64,000 bases of DNA from Caulobacter sp. Root655 (lineage in GTDB: Bacteria; Pseudomonadota; Alphaproteobacteria; Caulobacterales; Caulobacteraceae), in assembly GCF_001427665.1 (NCBI RefSeq), contig NZ_LMHC01000023.1, positions 263,170 through 327,169 on the forward strand. Direction: 5' to 3'. Made by a program: the position numbers and the translations under genes. Positions 50,530 through 61,322 of the stretch are shown piece after piece. Position 1 is the stretch's first letter. Each line of letters begins with the position of its first letter. The notes beneath the pieces are model-generated. The model saw only the letters and a list, made by a program, of their open reading frames with translations, was not told where the DNA came from and made no database searches.

Positions 50530-51684
50530 CTACCCCCCGACCAGCTCGCGCCCGATCAGGAACCGGCGGATTTCGTTGGTCCCCGCGCCGATGTCGTAGA
50601 GCTTGGCGTCGCGCACCAGGCGCTCGACCGGCCATTCCTTGGTGTAGCCGGCGCCGCCCAGGGCCTGGACGGCCTCAAGCGACACCTTCACCGCGTTCTC
50701 CGAGGCCATCAGGATCGCCCCGGCCGCGTCGAACCGCGTGGTCTTGCCGGCGTCGCAGGCGCGGGCCACGGCGTAGACATAGGCCCGGGCCGAGTTCAGG
50801 GCGACGTACATGTCGGCCACCTTGCCCTGCATCAGCTGGAACGAGCCGATCGCCTTGCCGAACTGCTTGCGGTCGCGAACATAGGGCAGGACCACGTCCA
50901 GGCAGGCCTGCATGATGCCCAGGGGGCCCGCCGACAGCACGGCGCGCTCATAGTCCAGGCCGCTCATCAGCACCCCGACGCCGCCGCCCACCGGGCCCAT
51001 GACGTTCTCTTCGGGGACCTCGCAGTCCTCGAACACCAGCTCGGCGGTGTCGGACCCGCGCATGCCCATCTTGTCGAGCTTCTTGCTGACGCTGAAGCCT
51101 TTCATACCCTTCTCGATCAGGAAGGCGGTGATCCGGCCCTCATCGGTCTTGGCGTAGACCACCAGGGTGTCGGCGTGCGGGGCGTTGGTGATCCAGAACT
51201 TCGTTCCGTTCAGCACGTAGCGGTCGCCGACCAACTCGGCCTTGAGCTTCATCGACACCACGTCGGAACCGGAGCCGGCCTCGCTCATGGCCAGGGAGCC
51301 GACGTGTTCGCCGCTGATCAGCTTGGGCAGGTACCGCCGCTTCTGCTCGGGCGTGCCCCAGCGGCGGATCTGGTTGACGCAGAGATTGGAGTGGGCGCCG
51401 TAGCTGAGCCCCACCGAGGCCGAGGCGCGGCTGACCTCCTCCATGGCGATGACGTGCTCGAGATAGCCCAGGCCCAGGCCGCCGAACTCCTCCTCGACCG
51501 TGATGCCGTGCAGGCCGAGGTCGCCCATCGGGACCCACAGCTCGCGCGGGAAGAGGTTGGTTTCGTCGATCTTCGCCGCGATCGGCGCGATATGGTCGGC
51601 CGCGAAGCGGGCGGTGGTGTCACGGATCGCGTCGGCCGTCTCGCCCAGCGCGAAGTCCATCGAGGGTGCGGTTTGGTTCGTCAT
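50530..51684 (-). CDS. liuA: Isovaleryl-CoA dehydrogenase
   Basis: 384 residues, acyl-CoA dehydrogenase fold: '[62 protein letters not shown]', '[15 protein letters not shown]', '[19 protein letters not shown]', '[20 protein letters not shown]', '[35 protein letters not shown]'. The Glu in 'LDYERAV' occupies the catalytic-base position used by isovaleryl-CoA dehydrogenases, in contrast to other acyl-CoA dehydrogenases where the base is in the last helices. It oxidises isovaleryl-CoA to 3-methylcrotonyl-CoA with FAD, first step before the carboxylase genes at 40129-46745. Confidence 0.93.
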   Translation of the reverse strand: MTNQTAPSMDFALGETADAIRDTTARFAADHIAPIAAKIDETNLFPRELWVPMGDLGLHGITVEEEFGGLGLGYLEHVIAMEEVSRASASVGLSYGAHSNLCVNQIRRWGTPEQKRRYLPKLISGEHVGSLAMSEAGSGSDVVSMKLKAELVGDRYVLNGTKFWITNAPHADTLVVYAKTDEGRITAFLIEKGMKGFSVSKKLDKMGMRGSDTAELVFEDCEVPEENVMGPVGGGVGVLMSGLDYERAVLSAGPLGIMQACLDVVLPYVRDRKQFGKAIGSFQLMQGKVADMYVALNSARAYVYAVARACDAGKTTRFDAAGAILMASENAVKVSLEAVQALGGAGYTKEWPVERLVRDAKLYDIGAGTNEIRRFLIGRELVGG

Positions 51685-51763
51685 GGGCACGTGCATAGCA
51701 CAAACGCCCACGGATCAAGCAGACCCGCGGGCGTTCATGCTCTCGATCCCGAGATCGCGGGTT

Positions 51764-53050
51764 CTAGTCTTCGACCTGCGGTTCCGGGTCGCCCAACCGA
51801 CGCATCAGCAGATAGGCCGAGGTGGCGAAGCAGATCATGCCAATGACGCTGGCCGCCCAACCGAACATCCGGATCGGCGACAGGCCCTCGCCCGCCCCGA
51901 CGCTGAGGTTCCACAGGATCCCGCCGCCGAACAGCGCCAGGCCCAGCAGGCCCAGGCTGACCAGCAGGCTGACCCCGCCGAAGGCGTGCGGCTGGGCCTC
52001 GGCGAACGGCACCTCCTGCGGTCCGAGGTCGACCTCGGCGGCGCTGGTCGAGAAGCCGCCCAGATTGAACAGCGACCCGCCGGCGGCCGGACGCGCCGTC
52101 TCGAACAGGTTGGGCTCGCTGGCGGACGGGGTTTCGATCGTGGGTTGTGGCGCGAACAGGGGCTCGGCGACCGGCTCTTCCGGCGTCAGCTGGAACGGCG
52201 CGGCCACGGGCTCGACCGCGACCAGGGCCTCGGGCGCCTGGTAGACGGCCGGGGCCGGTGCGGCGGCGGCGGGAACGGGCGGCTCGGGCAGGACCAGGTC
52301 CTGGACCGGCGCGGCGACGCTCAGGGGCGGAGCCGGGATCGGGATCGCCGCGACGCCTTCGTCGGGCAGGATGGCTTCCAGGCGCGCGCCGACCGCGGCG
52401 GCGGCCTGCTCGCTGGCGCTCGGCCCCCGGTTCTCGACCAGGGGAACGGCGTCGCCGTCCTCGCGCAGGGCGATGGCCCTGTCGCCCAACAGCGAGGTGG
52501 TGATCGCGGCCGGCGTCTGGGCGGGGATCAGATGGCCCGCGTCATGGTCGATCCTGGGACGCAGCACCGAACTCGGCGCGGCCACCCAGCCACCGTCGGC
52601 CGGCGTCAGGAACAGGGTCTTCTCGGCCGAACGGCGGCGCACCAGGGCGTCGATGACGATCCGCTCGCCCTCGAAATCGGCCTTGCGCCACATCTCCATG
52701 GCGCAGGCGGCCTGCAGCAGCGAACCCTCGTTCAGCCGGCGCAGCACGCCCGACCGGACGAAGTTTTCCGTGCCGATATTGAAGGCGAAACAGACCAGGG
52801 CGTCGAACTGGTTCTGGTTCAGCGGCGTGTAGACGTTCTCGTTGACCGCGTGGGCCACGGTGATCAGATCGTAGAGCAGGAGAGCTTCAGCGTCCTGTTC
52901 CGAGACGGAAGCCCCGACCCGCGCCGTCAGCGTATGGCCATAGCCCAGCGTCCAGCGCCCGTCGGCGAGCTGCGCGGCTTTCATCCGGTAACCTTCGAAT
53001 CTCTTGATGAGATCGACGGCGGCGCGGGAGACCTGATAACGCGGTTTCAT
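51764..53050 (-). CDS. spmX: SpmX, stalked-pole muramidase-like protein
   Basis: 428 residues with the three-part SpmX design: an N-terminal GH24/T4-lysozyme domain (about 1-150: 'VSRAAVDLIKRFEGYRMKAAQLADGRWTLGYGHT', with E19 where the muramidase Glu lies), a long Pro/Ala/Glu-rich acidic intermediate domain (about 170-345), and two C-terminal helices ('LLVSLGLLGLALFGGGILW' and 'MFGWAASVIGMICFATSAYLLM'). In Caulobacter SpmX marks the old pole at the swarmer-to-stalked transition and recruits and activates the DivJ kinase; in relatives it positions the stalk. Start taken at ATG (53048-53050), two codons after a TTG. Confidence 0.92.
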   Translation of the reverse strand: MKPRYQVSRAAVDLIKRFEGYRMKAAQLADGRWTLGYGHTLTARVGASVSEQDAEALLLYDLITVAHAVNENVYTPLNQNQFDALVCFAFNIGTENFVRSGVLRRLNEGSLLQAACAMEMWRKADFEGERIVIDALVRRRSAEKTLFLTPADGGWVAAPSSVLRPRIDHDAGHLIPAQTPAAITTSLLGDRAIALREDGDAVPLVENRGPSASEQAAAAVGARLEAILPDEGVAAIPIPAPPLSVAAPVQDLVLPEPPVPAAAAPAPAVYQAPEALVAVEPVAAPFQLTPEEPVAEPLFAPQPTIETPSASEPNLFETARPAAGGSLFNLGGFSTSAAEVDLGPQEVPFAEAQPHAFGGVSLLVSLGLLGLALFGGGILWNLSVGAGEGLSPIRMFGWAASVIGMICFATSAYLLMRRLGDPEPQVED

Positions 53051-53170
53051 CGCCAAGAATGACCCAGTTTGAGACAGACGCGGATGCGTTCAGAGGGTTC
53101 CGCGCAAGATGGGCGCCGTTTGTGGCGTCCCATGCCTTATCTAACGGCTTGTCGGCTCGGACGTCGCGCC

Positions 53171-53277
53171 CTGCGTCCTTCGAGGCTCGCCTTCGGCGCG
53201 CACCTCAGGATGAGGAGCACTATTGCTGAAGTCCTCATCCTGAGGCGCCCTCCATCGGAGGGCCTCGAAGGACGCAG
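53171..53277. repeat. Double inverted repeat before spmX
   Basis: Outer arms CTGCGTCCTTCGAGGC (53171-53186) and GCCTCGAAGGACGCAG (53262-53277) are perfect; inner arms CCTCAGGATGAGG (53203-53215) and CCTCATCCTGAGG (53233-53245) are also perfect. The element lies between the MgtE gene's stop and the spmX start. It is a family different from the three others here, present once in the window. Confidence 0.88.
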
Positions 53278-53282
53278 CGCGG

Positions 53283-54737
53283 CTAGTGCAACAACAGCGC
53301 CGCGATCAGCAGCACCGCGAAGAAGCCGGTGAAGTCGGTCAGGAAGGTCACGAAGATCGACGACGACACCGCCGGGTCACGTCCCATCTTGGCCAGGGCC
53401 AGGGGGGCCAGGATGCCGCCCACCGCGGCGGTGAAGATGTTGGTGATCAGGGCCAGGCCGACGATGATCGCCAGCTTGCCGTGATGGTCGGCCGGGCCGA
53501 AGAACAGATAGGTCGCGCCGCCCATCACCAGGGCCAGGGTGCAGCCGTTGACGATGCCCACCGACAGCTCGCGCAGGATGATCCGGCGAGCGTTGGCCGT
53601 GGTCAGCTCCTTGCTGGCCAGGGCGCGCACGGCCACGGCCAGGGTCTGGGTGCCGGCGTTGCCGCCCAGGGACGAGACGATCGGCATCAGGATGGCCAGG
53701 GCCACCAGCTTGGCGATCTCGTCCTGGAACACCGCCACGCCGCTGACGGCAATGGTGGCGGTGACCAGGTTCAGCAGCAACCACGGCAGGCGGGCGCGGA
53801 CGATGTCGACGACCGTGGCGTCACGGCCGGCGTCGCTGACCCCGGCCAGGGCCAGGATGTCTTCCTCGGCCTCTTCGCGGATGACCCCGACGATGTCGTC
53901 GACGGTGATCTGGCCCACCAGCCGCCCGCCGGCCTCGACGACCGGGGCGCTGATCAGGTGGTACTTGTCGAAGATGTAGGCGACCTCTTCCTGGTCCATG
54001 TCGACGGTGATCTCGGTCACCGCCTCCATGATCTCGGCCAGGGGGGTCTCCAGCTTGCTGGTCAGCAGCAGGCTGATCGGCAGGGCGCCGACCGGGGTGA
54101 AGCTGGGATCGACCACATAGACGTCGAAGAACAGCTCCGGCAGGTGGTCGCCGGACTCGCGCACGTGGTCGATGGTCTGGCCCACGGTCCAGAACTGCGG
54201 CGCGGCCAGGAACTCGCGCTGCATCAGGCGGCCGGCCGTCTCGTCCTCGTAGGACAGCGAGGTCTCGATCGCCGCGCGGTCGCCCTCGTCCATGGCGGCC
54301 AGGACCTGGGCGCGCTTGCCCTCGTCCAGGTCGTCGATGACGTCGGCGGCGTCGTCGGAGTCCAGTTCCTCCAGCGCCTTGGCCAGGGTGTGCGAAGGCG
54401 TGGCCTCCAGCACCTCCTCGCGCAGGTTGTCGTCCAGCTCGGCGATGATCTCGCCCAGCCATTCGGGGTCGAGGACCGGGATCACCTCTTCGCGGTAGCC
54501 GGCCGACAGGAAGCCCATCAGGTCGGCGACGTCGGCGGGGTCCAGCGCATGGACCAGCTCACGCAGGCGCGCGGTGTCGCCGCGGTCGGCCGCGTCGATC
54601 ACCATCGCGACATATTCGGGATTGAGGGCGTAGTCGTCGCCAAGGGCGAGGTCTTCGAGATCCTCGACCGTCTCGGGTTCGGGGATCAGCAGGTTATGGC
54701 GCGCGGCGTCGGTCAGGTCGGCTGTTTCCCGGGACAT
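53283..54737 (-). CDS. mgtE: MgtE-type magnesium transporter
   Basis: 484 residues. N-terminal superhelical MgtE_N domain (about 60-170: 'LDPADVADLMGFLSAGYREEVIPVLDPEWLGEIIAELDDNLREEVLE', 'EELDSDDAADVIDDLDEGKRAQVLAAMD'), two CBS domains (about 175-300; 'AGRLMQREFLAAPQFWTVGQTIDHVRESGDHLPELFFDVYVVD', 'PLAEIMEAVTEITVDMDQEEVAYIFDKYHLISAPVVEAGGRLVGQITVDDIV') and five C-terminal helices with 'PIVSSLGGNAGTQTLAVAVRAL', the conserved channel motif. It is a Mg2+-selective channel gated by cytosolic Mg2+. The ATG follows AGGAGG by 6 bases. Standing alone, just downstream of tRNA-Leu in its direction. Confidence 0.94.
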   Translation of the reverse strand: MSRETADLTDAARHNLLIPEPETVEDLEDLALGDDYALNPEYVAMVIDAADRGDTARLRELVHALDPADVADLMGFLSAGYREEVIPVLDPEWLGEIIAELDDNLREEVLEATPSHTLAKALEELDSDDAADVIDDLDEGKRAQVLAAMDEGDRAAIETSLSYEDETAGRLMQREFLAAPQFWTVGQTIDHVRESGDHLPELFFDVYVVDPSFTPVGALPISLLLTSKLETPLAEIMEAVTEITVDMDQEEVAYIFDKYHLISAPVVEAGGRLVGQITVDDIVGVIREEAEEDILALAGVSDAGRDATVVDIVRARLPWLLLNLVTATIAVSGVAVFQDEIAKLVALAILMPIVSSLGGNAGTQTLAVAVRALASKELTTANARRIILRELSVGIVNGCTLALVMGGATYLFFGPADHHGKLAIIVGLALITNIFTAAVGGILAPLALAKMGRDPAVSSSIFVTFLTDFTGFFAVLLIAALLLH

Positions 54738-54881
54738 TGGGACCTCCTGAACTCTTAAGACGTGCGTCCTGCGCGTGACCTGAAGCTGCGAAGGGTCAAA
54801 CCCTTCCCCTGAAATGGTTAGAGCGCGCCTGACGAGTCGGAAACCGATTTCGCCAGGCACGCTCTATGCCGTTGTCTCACC

Positions 54882-54966
54882 TGGTGCGGTCGAGAAGACT
54901 CGAACTTCCACGGGTTGCCCCACAGCGACCTCAACGCTGCGCGTCTACCAATTCCGCCACGACCGC
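54882..54966 (-). tRNA. tRNA-Leu (anticodon GAG)
   Basis: Minus strand, 85 bases including an encoded CCA. The acceptor stem pairs 5' GCGGTCG with 3' CGACCGC, followed by A and CCA. The D arm holds TGGTAGACG; the anticodon stem is CAGCG/CGCTG with loop TTGAGGT, so GAG reads CUC and CUU leucine codons. A long variable arm (class II, as for Leu) and the T arm GTTCGAGTC are present. All of the expected features of a functional gene are seen. No integrase or repeated 3' end flanks it. Confidence 0.97.
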
Positions 54967-55064
54967 TCGTGGTGAGGCGCGGCAGGTAGCAAACTGAGTC
55001 TGCTTTGGGAAGAGCGGAGTTCGCTCATGGCGAACAAAGCGTCGTTCCGACGCCGCGGAGGTCC

Positions 55065-55316
55065 TTAGACCCCGCCGGCCATGTAATCGTAGACGTCGGC
55101 GGCGCGGGTCACCTGGATGGCGATGCGGTCGTCGCTGATCTGGATTTCGCCGCGGGCGATCGGGTGGTTGTTGGCCAGGATCCAGACCTCGTCATTGGTC
55201 TTGGCGTCCAGCGGGATCACCGCGCCGCGGCCCATACGCAGCAGTTGCTGCATCGGCAGGATCGAGCGCCCCAGAAGAACGGAGATCTCGACATTGACGG
55301 CGTTGACCTGGCTCAC
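55065..55316 (-). CDS. FliN-like flagellar motor switch protein
   Basis: About 83 residues; GTG start at 55314-55316, with an alternative GTG 24 bases further upstream. A single SpoA domain: 'NAVNVEISVLLGRSILPMQQLLRMGRGAVIPLDAKTNDEVWILANNHPIARGEIQISDDRIAIQVTRAADV', with the G-R-x-x-x-x-x-x-x-L-x-x-G-x-x-x-x-L pattern and the 'N..PIARGEI' turn typical of FliN. FliN forms the C ring base and binds FliM and FliH. No other flagellar gene lies in the window, so it may be a second FliN-type protein separate from the main flagellar clusters. The gene sits between tRNA-Leu and lipB. Confidence 0.8.
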   Translation of the reverse strand: MSQVNAVNVEISVLLGRSILPMQQLLRMGRGAVIPLDAKTNDEVWILANNHPIARGEIQISDDRIAIQVTRAADVYDYMAGGV

Positions 55317-55386
55317 GAAGTAAGTCCCTGGAAGGCGCACGCGACCATGGTCGGTCGCGCGATGCCCATTGCAAGACTAAGGCCGC

Positions 55387-56112
55387 ATGCTTGATCGCCC
55401 GTTAAGCCTTGAAAATAAGGCCCTTCCGCTGCTGGGTCGCCCGGACGGCGCCCCTGCCGGCTGGGCGGTTTCGACCGGGTACGTGCCCTACCCGGCAGCC
55501 GTTGCCGCCATGGAGGCCCGCGCCGCCGCCATCGCCGAGGGCGCGGCGGGCGAACTGGTGTGGCTGCTGGAGCATCCGCCGCTCTATACCGCCGGGATCT
55601 CGTCCAAGCCCGCCGATCTGATCGCCCCCGACCGCTTCCCGGTGTTCGAGAGCGGGCGCGGCGGCCAGTTCACCTATCACGGGCCGGGCCAGCGGGTGGC
55701 CTATGTCATGCTGGACCTGACCCAGCGCGGTCGCGACGTGCGAGCCTTCGTGGCGGCGCTGGAGGGCTGGATCATCGACGCCCTGGCCGCCTTCAACGTG
55801 ACGGGCGAGATGCGCGATGGCCGGGTCGGGGTCTGGGTCGAGCGCAAGGGCCCCGGCTGGTCGCGCGACGACAAGATCGCCGCCCTCGGGGTCAAGCTGC
55901 GCAAGTGGGTCAGCTTCCACGGGATCAGCCTGAACGTCGAACCCGACCTGGAGCACTTCTCGGGCATCGTGCCCTGCGGCCAGACCGAGCACGGCGTCAC
56001 CAGCCTGGTGGACCTGGGCCTGCCGGTGACCATGGATGAGGCCGACGCGGCCCTGCGGACCAGCTTCACGCGGGTGTTCGGTCCGGTCGAGGACACGGCT
56101 CCGCCGGTTTAG
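55387..56112 (+). CDS. lipB: Octanoyltransferase LipB
   Basis: 241 residues. It moves octanoyl from acyl-carrier protein to the lipoyl domains of 2-oxoacid dehydrogenases. Signature: '[23 protein letters not shown]', '[26 protein letters not shown]' (R-G-G-Q-x-T-Y-H-G-P-G-Q), the lysine in '[32 protein letters not shown]' and the acyl-enzyme cysteine. K170 and C197 are the catalytic pair. The first 25 residues form a short extension. The ATG at 55387 is preferred. It is divergent from the FliN-like gene and overlaps the convergent DUF805 gene by 4 bases. Confidence 0.94.
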   Translation: MLDRPLSLENKALPLLGRPDGAPAGWAVSTGYVPYPAAVAAMEARAAAIAEGAAGELVWLLEHPPLYTAGISSKPADLIAPDRFPVFESGRGGQFTYHGPGQRVAYVMLDLTQRGRDVRAFVAALEGWIIDALAAFNVTGEMRDGRVGVWVERKGPGWSRDDKIAALGVKLRKWVSFHGISLNVEPDLEHFSGIVPCGQTEHGVTSLVDLGLPVTMDEADAALRTSFTRVFGPVEDTAPPV

Positions 56113-56516
56113 ACCACCACCGTCGGCTTCAGCGGGTTGGGTCCGTAGCGGTTGGCCCCCTGCTCGCCCGGCATGGCGCCCAGTTCGATGACCGCCCAGA
56201 CCACGACGGCGGCGAACAGGAAGTCCAGGAAGTGCTTGGGCGTCGGCCAGACGGCGATCAGCGACATCAGGACCAGCGCCGCCCACCAGCCCGACCGCCC
56301 GCGGTCGTGCAGGCGTTTGGACAGCACGCAGGCGCCGCAGAACACCAGGGTCGGATAGACCAGCCAACCGGTCAGCCAGTGCAGGGCGTCGGGCAGGCTG
56401 GCGTCGTAAAGAATGGCGACGCCCAGCAACACCCCGGCGACGATCAGGAATGGACCGCGCGCGATCCGCCCGGAGGCCGACAGGAAGAGATCCGTCCATT
56501 CGCCGCGATCGTTCAT
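56109..56516 (-). CDS. DUF805 membrane protein, copy 1
   Basis: 135 residues with three or four helices: '[23 protein letters not shown]', '[39 protein letters not shown]', '[14 protein letters not shown]'. The 'R-x-x-R-x-x-F' start and '[14 protein letters not shown]' are the DUF805 hallmark. The role is unknown, though related proteins occur near stress and phage genes. A second DUF805 gene lies just upstream in the same direction, so this is a tandem duplicate. The last bases overlap the stop of lipB. Confidence 0.82.
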   Translation of the reverse strand: MNDRGEWTDLFLSASGRIARGPFLIVAGVLLGVAILYDASLPDALHWLTGWLVYPTLVFCGACVLSKRLHDRGRSGWWAALVLMSLIAVWPTPKHFLDFLFAAVVVWAVIELGAMPGEQGANRYGPNPLKPTVVV

Positions 56517-56579
56517 TCAGGCGGGTTCCAGCGATTCCGATACGTCGAACCTAGGCCTCGCCGCGTTCCGGCGAAAGGC

Positions 56580-56975
56580 CTAGGCGAAGACCTCGGCCAG
56601 CTTGCTGTCGGTGTCGCCGCCGATGCCCTTGGGGGACTTGCCGTAGCTGTTGGGGCCTTGGGTCCCGTCCAGGAAGCCCAGCTCGACCGCGCCCCAGATC
56701 CAGCCGACGATCGGCACCAGCCAGAAGAACGCCACCCAGCCACCGCCCTTGTCGCGATCGTGACAGCGCTTGAGCGCGGTCGAGATGCTGACCCAGAGCG
56801 ACGGGACGTAGAGCGCGTACTGAACCACATCGGTCGCGGTCGCATCCGTGCCGAAGACCGCAAGGGCCACCAGGTTGATCGCCAAGCAGACGAGACTGCT
56901 GGCGATGTTGATCAGCCAGTAGTCGCGCCGGCGAAGACGCCCCTCGAAGCCGAACACCTTGTCCATCAACGCCAT
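56580..56975 (-). CDS. DUF805 membrane protein, copy 2
   Basis: 131 residues. 'FEGRLRRRDYWLINIASSLVCLAINLVALAVF', 'VVQYALYVPSLWVSISTALKRCHDRDKGGGWVAFFWLVPIVGWIWGAVELGFLDGTQGPNSYG' show the DUF805 motif (K-R-C-H-D-R-D-K-G-G-G-W). The C-terminal 'G.NRYG/NSYGKSPKG' tail is shared with the neighbouring copy, so the two arose by duplication. The gene lies 43 bases upstream of the PccA stop. Function unknown. Confidence 0.82.
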   Translation of the reverse strand: MALMDKVFGFEGRLRRRDYWLINIASSLVCLAINLVALAVFGTDATATDVVQYALYVPSLWVSISTALKRCHDRDKGGGWVAFFWLVPIVGWIWGAVELGFLDGTQGPNSYGKSPKGIGGDTDSKLAEVFA

Positions 56976-57018
56976 CGAATCGTCTCTGTAAACTCAACCT
57001 TGGCGCACACAACCATGC

Positions 57019-59019
<2,001 letters not shown>

Positions 59020-59206
59020 CAGGCCATCCCCTACGCGCTTCTCGTGTCTCGTTGGACACGGACTAGCAGGCCATCAGAGGTTTGCAACGGCGCCGCAGCG
59101 TGACAATATTGATGACACCGGTTTCCATAGAGAACCGAAGGGAGTGACGCAGGGTGAGGGTACAAGGTTCCGACCGGTTTTCTGGCGCGGGCGCGGCGGC
59201 GCGGCG

Positions 59207-59354
59207 ATGAGCGATTCCGCCCCCCACGCACCCCACGGACCGCCGATCGCCCTCTCGCAACGCCCTGGCGACCGAGGGCGGCGAACCCTTGATCCTCGAC
59301 GACCGGATCGTCGGCGCGGCGGTCCTCTCCCAAACCCCTGTCCTTAGCGCTTGA
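59207..59354 (+). pseudogene. Remnant of a GlcG/HbpS-like gene
   Basis: Just upstream of the intact haem-binding protein gene, a frame ending at 59352-59354 reads NALATEGGEPLILDDRIVGA, which lines up with the intact protein's GALAIEGGELLIIDGKIAGA (about 12 identities in 20). In the other frame, 59207 onward, an ATG-led 'DSAPHAPHGPPIALSQ' resembles its 'PAAPHAPPYGRAVTLAEA'. The two parts are in different frames and the middle 90 residues are missing. I read this as the leftovers of a tandem duplicate after deletion and frameshift. The first part is the less sure. Confidence 0.45.
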
Positions 59355-59371
59355 TCCAAAGGAACCCACCG

Positions 59372-59893
59372 ATGTCCCGTAAAGCCACGCTCGCCCTGAT
59401 CGCCCTGATCGCCCTGGGGGGCGCCGCCCTCGTCGCCGGACCCGCCCTCGCCCAGACCGCGCCCGCCGCCGCCGTGCCCGCCGCGCCGCATGCTCCGCCC
59501 TATGGCCGCGCCGTGACCCTGGCCGAGGCCAAGACCGTCGTGGCGGCCGCCGAGGCCGAGGCTCGCAAGCAGGGCTGGCTGATGGTGATCACCGTTGTCG
59601 AACCGAACGGCGCCCTGGTGATGAGCCAGAAGATGGACGGGGCGCAGTACGGTTCCAACGACGTGGCCCGGCGCAAGGCCGAGACCAGCGCCAACTTCCG
59701 CCGGCCCACCTCCTATTTCCAGGAGGCGGTGAAGGGCGGCACGCTGAACGCCATCTTCACCGGCGCCCTGGCCATCGAGGGCGGCGAGCTGTTGATCATC
59801 GACGGCAAGATCGCCGGCGCGATCGGGGCCTCGGGCGGTTCCGGCGCCCAGGACGGCCTGATCGCCCGAGCTGGCGCGGCGGCGGTGAAGTAG
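59372..59893 (+). CDS. GlcG/HbpS-like haem-binding secreted protein
   Basis: 173 residues, signal peptide (ATLALIALIALGGAALVAGPALA, cut after ALA near 27). The mature domain: 'AVTLAEAKTVVAAAEAEARKQGWLMVITVVEPNGALVMSQKMDGAQYGSNDVARRKAETSANFRRPTSYFQEAVKGG' and 'FTGALAIEGGELLIIDGKIAGAIGASGGSGAQDG' is the GlcG/HbpS fold. Some members bind haem, others are near glycolate or diol metabolism. The ATG at 59372 follows AAAGGAAC. The remnants of a second copy lie just upstream. Confidence 0.82.
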   Translation: MSRKATLALIALIALGGAALVAGPALAQTAPAAAVPAAPHAPPYGRAVTLAEAKTVVAAAEAEARKQGWLMVITVVEPNGALVMSQKMDGAQYGSNDVARRKAETSANFRRPTSYFQEAVKGGTLNAIFTGALAIEGGELLIIDGKIAGAIGASGGSGAQDGLIARAGAAAVK

Positions 59894-59931
59894 GTCTCGG
59901 CAGCCCGGCCGTTGCGGAATGATCTGAAAAG

Positions 59932-60077
59932 CCTGTCATCCCGGCCTCGGGGCGCGCAAGCGGCCCGCCTGACGGCGGGCTGGCGCGCGGCGCCAAGATC
60001 CGGGACCGAGGCGTGAACGCAGGCGCTTCCGGCGGTCCCGGATCGGCGGCCCTTCGGGCCTTGTCCGGGACGACAGG
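59932..60077. repeat. CCTGTCATCCCGG inverted repeat, copy 3
   Basis: CCTGTCATCCCGG (59932-59944) faces CCGGGACGACAGG (60065-60077) with one mismatch. Inner pairs with GATCCGGGACCG and CGGTCCCGGATC are shared with the copy at 23869-23973. It lies between the haem-binding protein gene and the convergent DJ-1-like gene, starting 39 bases after the former's stop. Confidence 0.82.
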
Positions 60078-60094
60078 CCTTGTGCATGGGTGGG

Positions 60095-60670
60095 CTACCC
60101 TTCGAACTCCTTGGCGAACATTGCCACGTATTCGTCGTGCGCCGCGCCGGCTTCCGGGGCGACCAGGCGGCAGATCGCGGCGCTGAACGTCACCGGAGAC
60201 GTGCCCGCGGCGGTGACCAGGCGGCCGTCGGTCACCGCCTTGGCGGTGTCGACATAGCCGTCGGCCCCGGCATAGCCCGGGGCGGTCTTGGCCAGCCAGT
60301 CCGCGCCGTTCGAGGTATGGGCCTTGCCGGTCAGCAGGCCGGCCCGGGCCGCCGCCACCGTGCCGGCGCAGATCGCGCCGATGATCTTGCCGTCGGCCTG
60401 GGCCTGGCGCAGCAGGCTGAACAGCGCCGAGTCCTCATAGTCGGCCCAGGCGTCCGAGCCGATCAGCAGCAGCACGTCGGCGTCGGCCAGCACCGGGTCG
60501 GAGAACCTGTAGTCGGCCGCCGCCAGCACGCCGCCGATCGAGGTTTGCGGCTCGCCGTCCGGCGTGGCGATCTCGACCTGGACGCCATAATATTCGCGCA
60601 GGGCCGGCAGCACCTGCCCGGCCTCCCAGTCGGCCCAGCCCGGTTGCAGGAAAGCGACGGCGACGGTCAT
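60095..60670 (-). CDS. DJ-1/PfpI family protein
   Basis: 191 residues of the DJ-1/PfpI class I glutamine amidotransferase-like fold: 'VAVAFLQPGWADWEAGQVLPALREYYGVQVEIATPDGEPQTSIGGVLAAADYRF', 'VLLLIGSDAWADYEDSALFSLLRQAQADGKIIGAICAGTVAAARAGLL'. The nucleophile-elbow Cys is in 'GAICAGT', preceded by an acid in the first strand (E) that could tune it. Close relatives include glyoxalase III, chaperones and DNA-protecting enzymes; which role applies is not visible. It is divergent from msrB. Confidence 0.87.
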   Translation of the reverse strand: MTVAVAFLQPGWADWEAGQVLPALREYYGVQVEIATPDGEPQTSIGGVLAAADYRFSDPVLADADVLLLIGSDAWADYEDSALFSLLRQAQADGKIIGAICAGTVAAARAGLLTGKAHTSNGADWLAKTAPGYAGADGYVDTAKAVTDGRLVTAAGTSPVTFSAAICRLVAPEAGAAHDEYVAMFAKEFEG

Positions 60671-60803
60671 TGGGAAATCCTTTCAGCGACTCGGAAGGGA
60701 ACGCGATGGGTGCTTCTACGCTCCGCCGCGTCAAAACCTGGCAGCACCTTGTCATGAGGCTGGCCCCTATCGGTCGCGCCCTCCCGGTCCTAGATTGTAG
60801 CCC

Positions 60804-61286
60804 ATGACCGACACCGCCACCTTTTCCGCCACGGGTTTCGACCTCACGCCGCCGACCGAGCCCGAACGCCTGCGCCTCGAGGCCGACCTGACGGCCGAGG
60901 AGGCCCGCGTCCTGCTGCATCACGGCACCGAGGCCCCGTTCTGCGGCGGCCTGCTGGGCGAGAAGAGCCCCGGCGTCTATTGCTGCCGCGAATGCGGCCT
61001 GCCGCTGTTCGAGCACAGGACCAAGTTCGAGAGCGGCACCGGCTGGCCCAGCTTCTACGCCCCGTTCGACGAGGCCCACGTCAAGGAGGTGCGCGACACC
61101 TCCTACGGCATGCTGCGCATCGAGAGCCGCTGCACCCGCTGCGACAGCCACCAGGGCCACGTGTTCCCCGACGGCCCGGCCCCGACCCGGCTGCGCTACT
61201 GCATCAATTCGGTGTCGCTGCAATTCGTGAAGGCCGGCGATCCCCTGCCCGACCCGCTGCATCGCGGCGACAAGGTCTCGGCCTAG
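60804..61286 (+). CDS. msrB: Peptide-methionine (R)-S-oxide reductase
   Basis: 160 residues. 'GTEAPFCGGLLGEKSPGVYCCRECGLPLFEHRTKFESGTGWPSFYAPFDEAHVKEVRDTSYGMLRIESRCTRCDSHQGHVFPDGPAPTRLRYCINSVSLQFV'. The zinc pairs C-R-E-C and C-T-R-C and the catalytic C133 in 'RYCINS' are in place. It reduces methionine R-sulfoxide in proteins with thioredoxin. It is transcribed away from the DJ-1-like gene, and both are oxidative-damage proteins, so a shared regulatory region is possible. Confidence 0.96.
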   Translation: MTDTATFSATGFDLTPPTEPERLRLEADLTAEEARVLLHHGTEAPFCGGLLGEKSPGVYCCRECGLPLFEHRTKFESGTGWPSFYAPFDEAHVKEVRDTSYGMLRIESRCTRCDSHQGHVFPDGPAPTRLRYCINSVSLQFVKAGDPLPDPLHRGDKVSA

Positions 61287-61322
61287 CAAGGGCGCCCGCG
61301 CCGGGCGGACGCCCCGCCAGGT

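Noticed and set aside
54882-54966. tRNA-Leu as an integration site
   Set aside because: No integrase, no repeat of the tRNA 3' end and no foreign-looking DNA flanks it; the neighbours are MgtE and a FliN-like protein.
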